This document shows positions 1 through 8,086 of a stretch of DNA of 64,000 nt, piece after piece. Within the stretch, counting starts at the first letter, position 1. Each line of letters opens with the position of its first letter. Made by a program: the position numbers and the translations under genes. The DNA is taken from contig NZ_KB898623.1 of NCBI RefSeq assembly GCF_000377705.1, forward strand, positions 1-64,000, written 5' to 3'. Below the pieces are notes generated by a model. That model saw only the letters and a list, made by a program, of their open reading frames with translations, made no database searches and was not told the origin of the DNA. This DNA is from Salsuginibacillus kocurii DSM 18087. Lineage in GTDB: Bacteria; Bacillota; Bacilli; Bacillales; Marinococcaceae.

Positions 1-16
1 GGGGCTGTCCCAAAAG
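1..16. repeat. Left terminal inverted repeat of the IS
   Basis: GGGGCTGTCCCAAAAG matches, in inverted orientation and without mismatch, bases 1778-1793. Similarity stops at base 17. Confidence 0.9.
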
Positions 17-1672
17 CCTTTGAAAAGTATTAAAAAATCCGTTGTGATGGTTATTCATCACAACGGATTTTTTAGTATTATCCTTATGATAATGATAGAG
101 GTTGTCCACCTCCTTTTGTTTTAGGAGGTTATGGGCTATGGCTGCCAACCCAAACTCTACGTTGACCTTGTCTAGGCCGCGAAGAGAAAAGCGGCGCAAC
201 GACCTATTGCCCTTGATATGGCCGAACACGCTTTCGACCTCTACTTTACGCAACTTATAGGTCTCAGCGCCTTCTTCCGTACCAAGGGCTTCTCTCGCTT
301 TTTTCTTTTTCGCTTCATACAGCGGATTATAATGAATCTGCCGATTCCCTTTTGCTTTCGTACAAGCTGACTTGACCGGGCAATTACTGCAATCTTCCGC
401 CTCGTAAATCCGAAATTGACGTCGGTAGCCATACGTATCCGTTCGATGTTTTTTGTATCGAAAGGTTACCTTTTGATTATTCGGGCAAATAAAGTAATCT
501 CCTTTATCATCATAGGTCCAGTTTTGTACATGATAAGGATTTTTCTTAAAACTGCGTTTCTTCTCTTTTCGCCACATATTATAGGGAACGAGGAGATCGA
601 TGTCCTGATCATCGGCATATACATAATTACTCTCATTTCCATAACCAGCGTCCGCAACAACTTGCTCAGGGAAGGGCAGTGCTCGGTTTTTCAGCATTTT
701 CATATGCGGTTGAAAGCAGCGAGCGTCCGTTGGACGTTGGTGAATCGAGTACCCCAGAATAAATTGATTTTCCGTACCAGCTTGAACGTTATAACCCGGC
801 TTGAGCTGCCCATTTTTCATATGATCTTCCTTCATGCGCATAAATGTCGCATCACGGTCTGTCTTTGAGAAACTATTACGGTCTCCAAATGTGGCAAAAT
901 GATCTTCGTACTTTTGGAGCCGCGGCAAATAATCTGATGTCATGGATTTATGCATCCGCCGTAAGGTGCGAAGCTCTTCTTTCTTTACTTTTTTCTCTTC
1001 AGGATCGGCAGCTGATTCAACAGCCTGTTCCGCTTTGCCTAACTGCTCTTCCACTTGATGGACCGCCTCTTGAAGTTGTTCTGAGGTTATGCGAGCCGAA
1101 GGTTCTTCCGAAGGGGAACAGGTGGCTTCATCTTGACGGATCGTGTCTTCAATATGAGCGAAAAGGGTTTTTAGTTTGTCTTGGAGCTTTGCTTCATAAC
1201 GCTCAGAAGCCTTTCGCCATACAAATGAATACCGGTTGGCATTCGCCTCGATTTTCGTCCCATCGAGAAAATAATGTTCCATAGTGATATACTCTTGGTC
1301 TAAGAGAAGTTGGATTAATTGGGTGAAAAGGGGCTCAATCAAGTCTTGCATGCGTTCGGAACGAAAGCGGTTGATGGTTCGAAAATTCGGTACTTGCTGG
1401 GCAGCTAACCACATCATCGGCAGGTTTTCTTCAAGGGCTTTTTGAATGTCACGACAGGAATACCATTTTTGCGTGTAGGCATACAAAACAATTTTCGTCA
1501 TCATTTTTGGGTGATAAGAAGGGCGGCCTCCGCCCTCATAAGCGGCATAGAACAACTGCTCATCCACCTGTTCAATCATGTCATGCACCACACGTGACAC
1601 ATGATTTTCTGGAATCAAATCACTAAAATCCATTGGTAGAACGAGTTGTCCCATGGTATAATCTTTAAACAT
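1..1672 (-). CDS. IS1182-family DDE transposase, runs off left edge
   Basis: The frame opens with ATG at 1670-1672 (MFKDYTMGQLVLPMDF) after an AAAGGATG ribosome site and stays open for 557 codons to the window edge. No stop is seen, so the end is incomplete. The N-terminal part has the usual IS1182/DUF772 pattern (KIVLYAYTQKWYSCRDIQKAL region). The first catalytic Asp is in the DGTKIEANANR motif, the second in VVADAGYGNES, and the Glu in VEVESVFGHIKGN. A Cys cluster (DCSNCPVKSAC) precedes the last block. The frame reads through a hairpin and the terminal repeat, so the last residues depend on flanking DNA. It would cut and join the element's ends. I see no frameshift or internal stop. Confidence 0.88.
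   Translation of the reverse strand, partial: MFKDYTMGQLVLPMDFSDLIPENHVSRVVHDMIEQVDEQLFYAAYEGGGRPSYHPKMMTKIVLYAYTQKWYSCRDIQKALEENLPMMWLAAQQVPNFRTINRFRSERMQDLIEPLFTQLIQLLLDQEYITMEHYFLDGTKIEANANRYSFVWRKASERYEAKLQDKLKTLFAHIEDTIRQDEATCSPSEEPSARITSEQLQEAVHQVEEQLGKAEQAVESAADPEEKKVKKEELRTLRRMHKSMTSDYLPRLQKYEDHFATFGDRNSFSKTDRDATFMRMKEDHMKNGQLKPGYNVQAGTENQFILGYSIHQRPTDARCFQPHMKMLKNRALPFPEQVVADAGYGNESNYVYADDQDIDLLVPYNMWRKEKKRSFKKNPYHVQNWTYDDKGDYFICPNNQKVTFRYKKHRTDTYGYRRQFRIYEAEDCSNCPVKSACTKAKGNRQIHYNPLYEAKKKKAREALGTEEGAETYKLRKVEVESVFGHIKGNRSLRRFSLRGLDKVNVEFGLAAIAHNLLKQKEVDNLYHYHKDNTKKSVVMNNHHNGFFNTFQRLLGQP
31..74. terminator. Perfect 18-bp hairpin near the transposase 3' end
   Basis: Bases 31-48 and 57-74 are exact inverse copies around an 8-nt loop. 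The stem ends in A/T runs, so it has intrinsic-terminator form in both directions. It lies inside the open transposase frame. It could end the transposase mRNA or block transcription entering the element from outside. Confidence 0.6.
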
Positions 1673-1736
1673 AAGAGATCATCCTTTCTAGTGGTTGGTG
1701 TGGTTACTTTCCATTTTAGCAAAAGGATGATCTCTT
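1673..1736 (-). promoter_or_regulatory. Inverted repeat sequestering the transposase ribosome site
   Basis: AAGAGATCATCCTTT (1673-1687) and its exact complement (1722-1736) flank a 34-nt loop. In the transposase mRNA the downstream arm holds the AAAGGATG ribosome site and ends one base before the ATG. A possible -10 (TAAAAT, 1713-1718) lies in the loop. Transcripts from that promoter would lack the upstream arm and be free for translation, while read-through transcripts would fold and be silent. The pairing is seen; the regulatory role is inferred from other insertion sequences such as IS10. Confidence 0.65.
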
Positions 1737-1777
1737 TTTTAGTATTTTAAATTGGAATAAAAAGGTAAGGGGCTGCC

Positions 1778-1793
1778 CTTTTGGGACAGCCCC
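1778..1793. repeat. Right terminal inverted repeat of the IS
   Basis: CTTTTGGGACAGCCCC is the perfect inverse of bases 1-16. Together with the adjoining GGGGCTGCCC at 1769-1778 it also folds on itself, so this end is a small palindrome (1769-1793), unlike the left end. Confidence 0.9.
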
Positions 1794-1859
1794 TTCTGTG
1801 CTTTTTGCAGGGCTAATGGCGACACCTCAACTAACGTTGCAAATGTATCAAGAGATCAT

Positions 1860-2416
1860 AAGTCCCGCTCCTTCAAAGCCAAAAAGTAGCTTTGCCAGCG
1901 CTCGCCTTTTGCTTGACGCCCCTCAACTCCGTTTTCCGCTTTTCTTTGTCTAGCTACGGACGTTAGCGGCTTGCAATCGCTTCTGGACCGGTCTGCGGCG
2001 GCAACAGCCTCCTCGCCGGTTAAGAACCGTGCGGCGCCGCTGACCAAACGCCCTCCGCTTTTCTGTCTAGCTACGGGCGTTAGCGGCTTGCAATCGCTTC
2101 TGGACCGGTCTGCGGCGGCAACAGCCTCCTCGCCGGTTAAGAACCGTGCGGCGCCGCTGACCAAACGCCCTCCGCTTTTCTGTCTAGCTACGGGCGTTAG
2201 CGGCTTGCAATCGCTTCTGGACCGGTCTGCGGCGGCAACAGCCTCCTCGGGGGGTGAGAAGGGCTCTGCGTCGCAAGACAAGTCCGCTCCGCTTTTCTCT
2301 GTCTAGCTGCGCATGCTAGCGGCTCGAGGTTTTTTCTAGTCCTGACTCCGCACAGCGAGCTGTGCTGCGCAGTTCTTGAAAAACTTGTCGCCGCTTTTCA
2401 AGCATGCTCCGCTTTT
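1860..2416. repeat. Tandem array of palindromic dispersed repeats (117-bp period)
   Basis: Units begin with CTAGCT at 1950, 2067, 2184 and 2303, so the period is 117, 117 and 119 bp. A partial unit lies to the left (1860-1949). The two complete middle units are nearly identical. Each unit has outer arms that can pair (GGGCGTT with AACGCCC) and inner arms AGCGGC with GCCGCT, separated by a CCGCTTTTCT-TCTAGCT spacer. The last unit keeps the inner arms but has a different outer pair (GCATGCT with AGCATGC). Similar hairpin repeats are scattered through Bacillaceae genomes, from memory. Because 117 is divisible by three, open frames appear on both strands; they are artefacts. Bases 1794-1859 hold no gene. 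Confidence 0.8.
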
Positions 2417-2500
2417 CTACGTATCTTTTCGGAATGAATGTAAGACGGCGCGGACCATTCCACCTAGAAACTTCGGCAGTTTAACCGTGTAAAATTTCAT
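2417..2500 (-). CDS. spoVM: Stage V sporulation protein SpoVM
   Basis: A 27-codon gene, MKFYTVKLPKFLGGMVRAV followed by LHSFRKDT, nearly identical to the 26-residue B. subtilis SpoVM. SpoVM is an amphipathic helix that recognises the convex forespore membrane and anchors the coat ATPase SpoIVA. The ribosome site is strong, AAGGAGG seven bases before the ATG. It lies just after rpe, where SpoVM is expected; thiN, normally between them, is absent. The C-terminus has one extra Thr, because the stop TAG (2417-2419) is the first triplet of the repeat array that begins here. A sigma-E promoter is expected, but I cannot place one convincingly in 2501-2652. Confidence 0.93.
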   Translation of the reverse strand: MKFYTVKLPKFLGGMVRAVLHSFRKDT

Positions 2501-2652
2501 CGCCATTCCTCCTTGGTTCAAAGCTGGCGTTTATTCCGTCAATGCCCACATGTTCTTTGTTATATATATTCAACTTGACGAAAAAAGTACACGATTTTTT
2601 TAAAAGAGATTTAAAATCTTCTGCCTTCGCCTTTACCTCAGTTTATCCACGG

Positions 2653-3306
2653 TTACCCTTCCTTGCGAATGGCTTCCATTGCTGCTTTTCGGTCTGTTTG
2701 ATTAAAAATGGCTGAACCAGCAACGAGCACATTTGCTCCAGCTTGCTTACACCAGGCGGCTGTTTGCTCATTCACTCCGCCATCCACTTCAATATCAATT
2801 GCTTGTGAACAATGTTCAGTTAATGTTGTAATCTCGCGAATTTTTGTCAACGTCTCCTGAATAAAAGCTTGACCCCCAAAGCCAGGGTTTACCGTCATAA
2901 CTAAAATTAAATCTGTCAACTCCAGGCAATGCTGAACCACATCTATTGGCGTGTGAGGATTAATCGCCACTCCTGCTTTCATATCGTGTTCTTTGATGAG
3001 TTGAAGCGTCCGATGTAAATGCGGACTAGCTTCCGCATGCACAGTAAGAATATCTGCGCCTGCCTCTTTAAAATCGCTTACATACTTCTCTGGTTCTTCA
3101 ATCATTAAATGAACATCAAGTACTTTGTTTGTATGCGGACGAATGGCTTTAACCACGGGCGGTCCCATTGTAATGTTCGGCACAAAGCGGCCATCCATTA
3201 CATCCACATGAATATAATCAGCTCCGAGCTGATCAACTCCGCGGACCTCTTCACCCAAGTTGGAGAAATCTGCTGCTAAAATAGAAGGCGCAATTTTTAT
3301 CGTCAT
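2653..3306 (-). CDS. rpe: Ribulose-phosphate 3-epimerase
   Basis: 217 residues, the normal length. This TIM-barrel enzyme interconverts ribulose 5-phosphate and xylulose 5-phosphate in the pentose phosphate pathway. Visible signatures are the start MTIKIAPSILAADFSNLGEE, the metal-ligand strand HVDVMDGRFVPN near residue 33, the MTVNPGFGGQAF loop near residue 137 and the DGGVN phosphate-binding turn near residue 176. The start follows an AGGT-type ribosome site only three bases after the rsgA stop, so it is translated as part of the prpC-prkC-rsgA-rpe operon. In B. subtilis thiN follows; here the next gene is spoVM after about 150 bases. Confidence 0.95.
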   Translation of the reverse strand: MTIKIAPSILAADFSNLGEEVRGVDQLGADYIHVDVMDGRFVPNITMGPPVVKAIRPHTNKVLDVHLMIEEPEKYVSDFKEAGADILTVHAEASPHLHRTLQLIKEHDMKAGVAINPHTPIDVVQHCLELTDLILVMTVNPGFGGQAFIQETLTKIREITTLTEHCSQAIDIEVDGGVNEQTAAWCKQAGANVLVAGSAIFNQTDRKAAMEAIRKEG

Positions 3307-3309
3307 GTT

Positions 3310-4191
3310 TTACCTCCAGGAAGTTTGTTTCACAATCTCTTCGTAAAATGATAGATAATGCTCGTAACGTTCACGGGAGATTTCAGCTTGTTCAACAGCT
3401 TCTTTGATCGCACAAGCCGGCTCTTTTCGATGCGTACATTCCCGAAACTTACAGGCGCTTCGCCGCTCCCTCATTTCCGGAAAATAAAGAGTAAGCTCTT
3501 CGGGCTGAATGTTTTCAAAATCGAGCGCACTAAAGCCAGGTGTATCTGCTACTTGTCCGCCCTGAACAGAGAGAAGTTCCACGTGACGAGTCGTATGTTT
3601 GCCACGCTTTAGCTGTTTTGAAATTTCACCCACTTCCAGATCGAGGCCGGGGCTGATCCTATTTAAGAAGCTGGACTTTCCAACTCCTGATGCTCCTGCC
3701 AGCACCGTAACCTTACCTGCAAAAGCAGTAGCAACTTGGTCCAGGTCCTCTTCATCTGTATGAGAGACAAAATAAACAGGATACTCCAATGATTCATAAA
3801 GCTGCTGGTAGCCTTTCATTTGCTCATATTTCTCCTCATTGCACTGATCTCTTTTCGTAAACAGCAAGATCGGTTCGATATCTTTCGCTTCCACATGTAC
3901 AAGCATGCGGTCTAAGAGCCAAGGAGAAAAATCCGGAGAAACCGCTGAACACACAATTAATGCCTGCTCTACATTGGCAATCGGAGGTCGAGTCAATTTA
4001 TTAAACCGCGCTTTAATTTCGAGGACGTATCCTTCCTCTATAGTCTCAGCCTCAAAGATTACCTCATCACCTACTAGTGGTTTTTCTTTCTTTTTGCGAA
4101 ATAACCCTCTGGCCCGGCATTGATAACGACCTGTTTCATTTTCTACGTAAAAAAAACCACCGACTGCTTTTACAATCTTACCTTCAGCCAT
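3310..4191 (-). CDS. rsgA: Ribosome small-subunit biogenesis GTPase RsgA
   Basis: 293 residues. An N-terminal OB-fold (about 1-65) is followed by a circularly permuted GTPase domain. The G4-like TKRD is at 112-115, the P-loop GASGVGKS at 166-173 and DTPG at 216-219. The C-terminal zinc motif uses Cys247, Cys252, His254 and Cys260. RsgA checks the decoding site of late 30S particles and leaves on GTP hydrolysis. AGGAGG precedes the ATG. The gene sits in the usual kinase/phosphatase operon, nine bases after prkC and three before rpe; in B. subtilis the homologue CpgA is phosphorylated by PrkC. Confidence 0.96.
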   Translation of the reverse strand: MAEGKIVKAVGGFFYVENETGRYQCRARGLFRKKKEKPLVGDEVIFEAETIEEGYVLEIKARFNKLTRPPIANVEQALIVCSAVSPDFSPWLLDRMLVHVEAKDIEPILLFTKRDQCNEEKYEQMKGYQQLYESLEYPVYFVSHTDEEDLDQVATAFAGKVTVLAGASGVGKSSFLNRISPGLDLEVGEISKQLKRGKHTTRHVELLSVQGGQVADTPGFSALDFENIQPEELTLYFPEMRERRSACKFRECTHRKEPACAIKEAVEQAEISRERYEHYLSFYEEIVKQTSWR

Positions 4192-4200
4192 AGAGCCTCC

Positions 4201-6222
4201 TTATTCTTCGTACGGAAATGTATTGGATTGGACTTCTTCATCATCGATATAAAGTGTGTACGTGCCATCTATTTCGGGTGTAATCTCAAGTGGTATGTGG
4301 TACGTTTCTGACTCCTCAATCGTCTCTTCTACGAAAACTGACGGCTCATCTGTTGTCGCATCCTCATAAACGATCAGCACCTCATACTCTATTCCTTCGT
4401 CCTGTTCCTCTTCTGAGATTTCCACCGGAAGAACTGCTTCTACTTGTTGGCTTTCTGGTTCTTCTGGTTCTTCTTCCTCTACTACTTCTTCTTCTTCCTC
4501 TTCTTCTGGCCCTAACGAAATCACAAATTGGACCTCATCCCCGTATTCTACCGTTTCATACGGCCCAGGTTCATGTTGAATAACATCACCTTCAGCTACC
4601 GACTCAGAATGTGCTTCATTAAAGGTCCCCGTAAGTCCCTGTGATTGTAAATAATTACGTACATTTTCTTCTGACTGGTCCTGAAGGTTATCTAGAGAAA
4701 ATTCAGGGAGTGAACTATATACTAAGTGAATTTCATCTTCATAAACAACACGTTCACCTTCGTCCGGGTCTTGACTGATAATTGTGTTTTCCTCTGCTTC
4801 AGTGGACTCTTCAGCTTCAAAACTGACTTCTTCAAAATCAGCCAGAGTTTCTTCAGCTTGTTCTCTCTGCATGCCCATAACACCTGGCATATCAACATTT
4901 TCAGGCCCTTCACTAACATGTAAATTTACAGTTGAGCCTTCTTTTACCGTCCGGCCTGGGTTCGGATTTTGCCTAATAACATAATCTTCTTCTATTTCTT
5001 CATCTTCAATCCACTCAATTTCGCTGATAAGCCCTTGTTCTTCAAGCTGTTCTTCTGCGTCCTCTATATGAAGCCCAGCCACCTCAGGCACGTCTACATC
5101 ATCAACACTAAATAAGGCAGGAATTAAAGTAAAGGCGGCAACAATCGCCCCAAAAAACAACAATCCAATAAGAAATAATATTAACACCCAATTCTTCTTC
5201 TTCTTCTTTTTCTTAATTGGTCGCTCTTCATTGGAATTAGCTTCTTCGTTAGGGAGAGGTCCTGCAAGCGTTTCCTCTTCCTTTATATCCGCTCCTGCAA
5301 TCTGCGTCTCTTCGTCAGGGTACTCCACTCCGCCTACAATAGGAACCGCTTTTGTCTGCTCATTATCCTCCTGCTCTAAAACAAGAGGTGCTTCCTCATA
5401 CCGGTCAGGATCTAACGTAGTATCCACATCTCTTACCATTGCCTCAACGCTTTCATGACGTTGGTCGGGGTCTTTTGCGGTTGCTTTATAAATCGCATTT
5501 TTTAAACTTTGCGGGATGTTCTCGCGGAAATTCGATGGGTCCGGAAGAGGCTCCTGCAAATGTTTAATCGCAATGGAGACGGCAGAATCCGCATGAAAAG
5601 GCAGCTCGCCTGTAACCATTTCAAATAACACAATACCTAAAGCGTAAATATCAGAGGCTGTAGTCACCATGCCTCCCCGGGCCTGTTCTGGTGACAAATA
5701 ATGGACTGTACCGAGCACAGATTTTGTATGAGTCATCGTCGCTTCTGTTGAAGCTCTAGCAATCCCAAAGTCAGCTACCTTTGCTTCTTGGTTCTGATTT
5801 AGCAATATATTGTGCGGCTTAATATCTCGGTGTATGACTTGCTGGCTGTGTGCATAAGCTATCGCTGAACCAACTTGGTGAAAGATCCGGATAACATCAT
5901 CAAGCGACAAAACACCGACGCGATTGATATATTCTTTTAATGTTTCACCTTCGATATATTCCATGACAATAAAATCGACCCCATCCGCTTCACCAACATC
6001 ATAAATATCTACAATATTTGAGTGAATCAAATTGGTCGATGACAGCGCTTCCCGATGAAAGCGCCGTACAAAATCACTGTCTCCCTTATAATGAGGCTGG
6101 AGCACTTTAACAGCCACCGGACGTTCTAAAATAATATCTCTCGCTTCGTATACCACAGCCATTCCGCCATCTCCAATGGTACGGATGACTTCATAGCGGT
6201 CATTGATTCGTTGTCCAATCAA
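4201..6222 (-). CDS. prkC: PASTA-domain Ser/Thr protein kinase PrkC
   Basis: 673 residues. The cytoplasmic kinase domain (1-270) has the glycine loop GDGGMAVVYEA, Lys39, the catalytic HRDIKPHN (131-138), DFG (151-153) and SPEQARG. A lysine cluster (337-343) leads to one membrane segment (345-370). Outside are three PASTA repeats (about 376-437, 442-504, 507-571), then a Glu-rich linker (573-590) and a C-terminal domain like that of B. subtilis PrkC. It senses muropeptides and phosphorylates translation and cell-wall factors; in spores it triggers germination. It lies six bases after its partner phosphatase gene prpC. The very acidic external part suggests a saline or alkaline habitat. Confidence 0.96.
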   Translation of the reverse strand: MIGQRINDRYEVIRTIGDGGMAVVYEARDIILERPVAVKVLQPHYKGDSDFVRRFHREALSSTNLIHSNIVDIYDVGEADGVDFIVMEYIEGETLKEYINRVGVLSLDDVIRIFHQVGSAIAYAHSQQVIHRDIKPHNILLNQNQEAKVADFGIARASTEATMTHTKSVLGTVHYLSPEQARGGMVTTASDIYALGIVLFEMVTGELPFHADSAVSIAIKHLQEPLPDPSNFRENIPQSLKNAIYKATAKDPDQRHESVEAMVRDVDTTLDPDRYEEAPLVLEQEDNEQTKAVPIVGGVEYPDEETQIAGADIKEEETLAGPLPNEEANSNEERPIKKKKKKKNWVLILFLIGLLFFGAIVAAFTLIPALFSVDDVDVPEVAGLHIEDAEEQLEEQGLISEIEWIEDEEIEEDYVIRQNPNPGRTVKEGSTVNLHVSEGPENVDMPGVMGMQREQAEETLADFEEVSFEAEESTEAEENTIISQDPDEGERVVYEDEIHLVYSSLPEFSLDNLQDQSEENVRNYLQSQGLTGTFNEAHSESVAEGDVIQHEPGPYETVEYGDEVQFVISLGPEEEEEEEVVEEEEPEEPESQQVEAVLPVEISEEEQDEGIEYEVLIVYEDATTDEPSVFVEETIEESETYHIPLEITPEIDGTYTLYIDDEEVQSNTFPYEE

Positions 6223-6228
6223 ACTGAA

Positions 6229-6990
6229 TCACCTTCCGGATACATTTCCGTCTGTCGTCTGAAGCAATGCAGCTGTTACATTGTCAGTTGCTCCATGAGC
6301 ATTTGCTTCCTCAATAACCTTAGCCACTAGTTCTTGAGCTTGTTGATTTAAACGAAGCATTTCGCCTAACGTTTCTTCTGATAACGTATCAGTCACTCCA
6401 TCTGAACATAAGAAAAGCGAATAACCTGATTCTTGATTATAGAGGTTACTGCTGACAGTAACCTCTTCTTCTGTTCCCAGTGCTTGTAGTAAGACATTTT
6501 TTTGCGGGTGATGCTCTGCTTCTTCAGAAGTGATTTGCCCTTGCTTTACATATTCATTGACAAGGGAATGGTCTTCCGTCAACAGCGTAAACATCTTATT
6601 AGCCTCTAATAGATACGCTCTGCTGTCTCCTACGTGGGCCACTGCAATATCCTTGGGAAAGCCGCAGGCTGCAACCACTGTAGTTCCCATCCCTGCTTTT
6701 TCCGGATCTGCTAGCGCTTCTTTAAAAATTTCACCATTCACTTCAGTAATCACTTCAATCAGCCAAGCTTCTGCCTCTTCTACTGTTTCAAACGGTTCTT
6801 TTTGTTCACTCTTTTGCTTGAAAATATCAACAACCGCCTGGCTGGCAATGTCTCCAGCCTTATGTCCTCCCATGCCATCAGCGACAACAAGAAGAATTTG
6901 ATCATCGGCCAAAGCTTTGACAAAAGCCGCGTCTTCATTATGAGGCCGAATTTGTCCTCGATCTGATAACGACCCAAAGTCCAACTGCAT
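6229..6990 (-). CDS. prpC: PP2C-type Ser/Thr phosphatase PrpC
   Basis: 253 residues, one PP2C/PPM domain. The metal-binding motifs are visible: RPHNEDA at 15-21, ADGMGGH near Asp38, the central VGDSRAYLL and the late CSDGVTD. It removes phosphate from proteins phosphorylated by PrkC, including the kinase itself. The gene is six bases ahead of prkC and starts directly after the rlmN stop, so dephosphorylation, phosphorylation and rRNA modification are co-expressed. Length and gene pairing match B. subtilis. Confidence 0.95.
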   Translation of the reverse strand: MQLDFGSLSDRGQIRPHNEDAAFVKALADDQILLVVADGMGGHKAGDIASQAVVDIFKQKSEQKEPFETVEEAEAWLIEVITEVNGEIFKEALADPEKAGMGTTVVAACGFPKDIAVAHVGDSRAYLLEANKMFTLLTEDHSLVNEYVKQGQITSEEAEHHPQKNVLLQALGTEEEVTVSSNLYNQESGYSLFLCSDGVTDTLSEETLGEMLRLNQQAQELVAKVIEEANAHGATDNVTAALLQTTDGNVSGR

Positions 6991-8076
6991 TCACCTCGTT
7001 TCTTCTTCGCGCTCCTTTGCTCTTAACTGTCCGCAGGCTGCCTCAATGTCGTGTCCTTGCTCACGACGAATCGTAACATTAACCCCGCGACTCTTTAATG
7101 TTCGTTCAAAAGCAAAAATATCATTACGCGAGGTCCGAACATAATCACGTTCAGGTACATCATTAACTGGAATTAAGTTGACGTGGCAGTTTATGCCTTT
7201 GATTAAATCTGCCAATTGTTCTGCGTGTTCTACTTGGTCATTAACACCGCCAAATAAACCATACTCAAAACTAATACGGCGATTTGTTTTTTCTTGATAA
7301 TAACGAATGGCTTCCATAAGCTTATCAAGCGGCCAAGCCCGGTTTACTGGCATCAAGCGACTGCGGATTTCAGTAGTTGGGGCATGAAGCGAAACGGCAA
7401 AGTTAATTTGTGTCTGCTCGTCGGCAAAGTCATAAATACGTGGCACTACCCCGCTCGTGGAAACGGTAATGTGTCTTGCGCCAATATTTAATCCTTTATC
7501 ATGATTAATTGTGCGTAAAAACGGCATCAATTCATCATAATTATCAAATGGCTCGCCTATTCCCATAATAACGACTGAATCCACGCGTTCTTCCTTTTCA
7601 TCCAAGGCGCGCTGCACATCAAGAACTTGTGCAACAATTTCGCCCGCTTCAAGGTTACGTTTTAAACCGCCCAACGTAGACGCACAAAACGTGCAACCGA
7701 GCCGACAGCCAACCTGAGTGGTTACACAGACACTATTCCCATAGTCATGTCGCATCAGAACGGTTTCGATTGCATATCCGTCCGGCAGGTCAAATAAAAA
7801 TTTCATTGTCCCATCCTGGGATTCCTGACAGACCACTTCTTTTAAAAGTGTGAGGGAAAAAGAATCATGTAGTTTCTCCCGCAAATCCTTGGAGAGATTT
7901 GTCATTTCCTCGAACGAAGTGACTCGCTTCTCATAAATCCATTCAAAAATCTGGGTCGCCCGGAAAGCAGGTTCATTCTGTTCTACTAGCCAGTCTTTTA
8001 GACCATCAAATTCCAGCGATAAAATCGAAGGTTTACCTTTGATTTCCGCTGGTACTTTTTGTTTCAGTTTTTCCAC
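6991..8076 (-). CDS. rlmN: 23S rRNA A2503 / tRNA A37 C2-methyltransferase RlmN
   Basis: 361 residues. This radical-SAM enzyme methylates C2 of A2503 in 23S rRNA and A37 in some tRNAs. The [4Fe-4S] ligands are Cys124, Cys128 and Cys131 (CRLGCTFC). The two catalytic cysteines of the family are present as Cys117 (NSVCVTT) and Cys348 (EAACGQLRA). The GIGEP motif is also present. It lies ten bases after rsmB and touches prpC. I see nothing suggesting it is a Cfr-type (C8) resistance enzyme: the context and N-terminus are those of RlmN. Confidence 0.95.
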   Translation of the reverse strand: MEKLKQKVPAEIKGKPSILSLEFDGLKDWLVEQNEPAFRATQIFEWIYEKRVTSFEEMTNLSKDLREKLHDSFSLTLLKEVVCQESQDGTMKFLFDLPDGYAIETVLMRHDYGNSVCVTTQVGCRLGCTFCASTLGGLKRNLEAGEIVAQVLDVQRALDEKEERVDSVVIMGIGEPFDNYDELMPFLRTINHDKGLNIGARHITVSTSGVVPRIYDFADEQTQINFAVSLHAPTTEIRSRLMPVNRAWPLDKLMEAIRYYQEKTNRRISFEYGLFGGVNDQVEHAEQLADLIKGINCHVNLIPVNDVPERDYVRTSRNDIFAFERTLKSRGVNVTIRREQGHDIEAACGQLRAKEREEETR

Positions 8077-8086
8077 ATTTAGCCTC

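Larger units (their letters stand above)
1..1793 (-). mobile_element. IS1182-type insertion sequence
   Basis: The element is bounded by perfect 16-bp terminal inverted repeats: GGGGCTGTCCCAAAAG at 1-16 and its complement at 1778-1793. Between them is one long minus-strand reading frame for a DDE transposase. The left terminal repeat is the first base of the window, so the left flank and any target-site duplication cannot be seen. The element lies beside the repeat array downstream of spoVM. Termini beginning GGGGCTGTC and a single large transposase with a zinc-finger-like Cys cluster fit the IS1182 family as I know it. It looks intact and potentially active. Confidence 0.87.

Noticed and set aside
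416-1284. Plus-strand open frames opposite the transposase
   Set aside because: They are antisense to a clear DDE transposase with all catalytic motifs and have no recognisable domain.
1856-2306. Open frames of 141 residues (minus) and 111 residues (plus) with repeated AAADRSRSDCKPLT-like blocks
   Set aside because: They arise because the 117-bp repeat is a multiple of three. Both strands are open, neither has a ribosome site, and the protein repeats are the DNA repeat translated.
1940-2420. CRISPR-like array
   Set aside because: The units are 117 bp direct tandem copies without unique spacers, and no cas gene is near.
2545-2580. Sigma-E promoter for spoVM (GAATATATATA followed by CATGTGG)
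   Set aside because: The -10 matches the sigma-E consensus CATACA only in its first three bases, so it is too weak to list.
6991-8076. Cfr-type antibiotic resistance methyltransferase
   Set aside because: The radical-SAM motif is shared, but the length, N-terminus and rsmB-prpC context are those of housekeeping RlmN.
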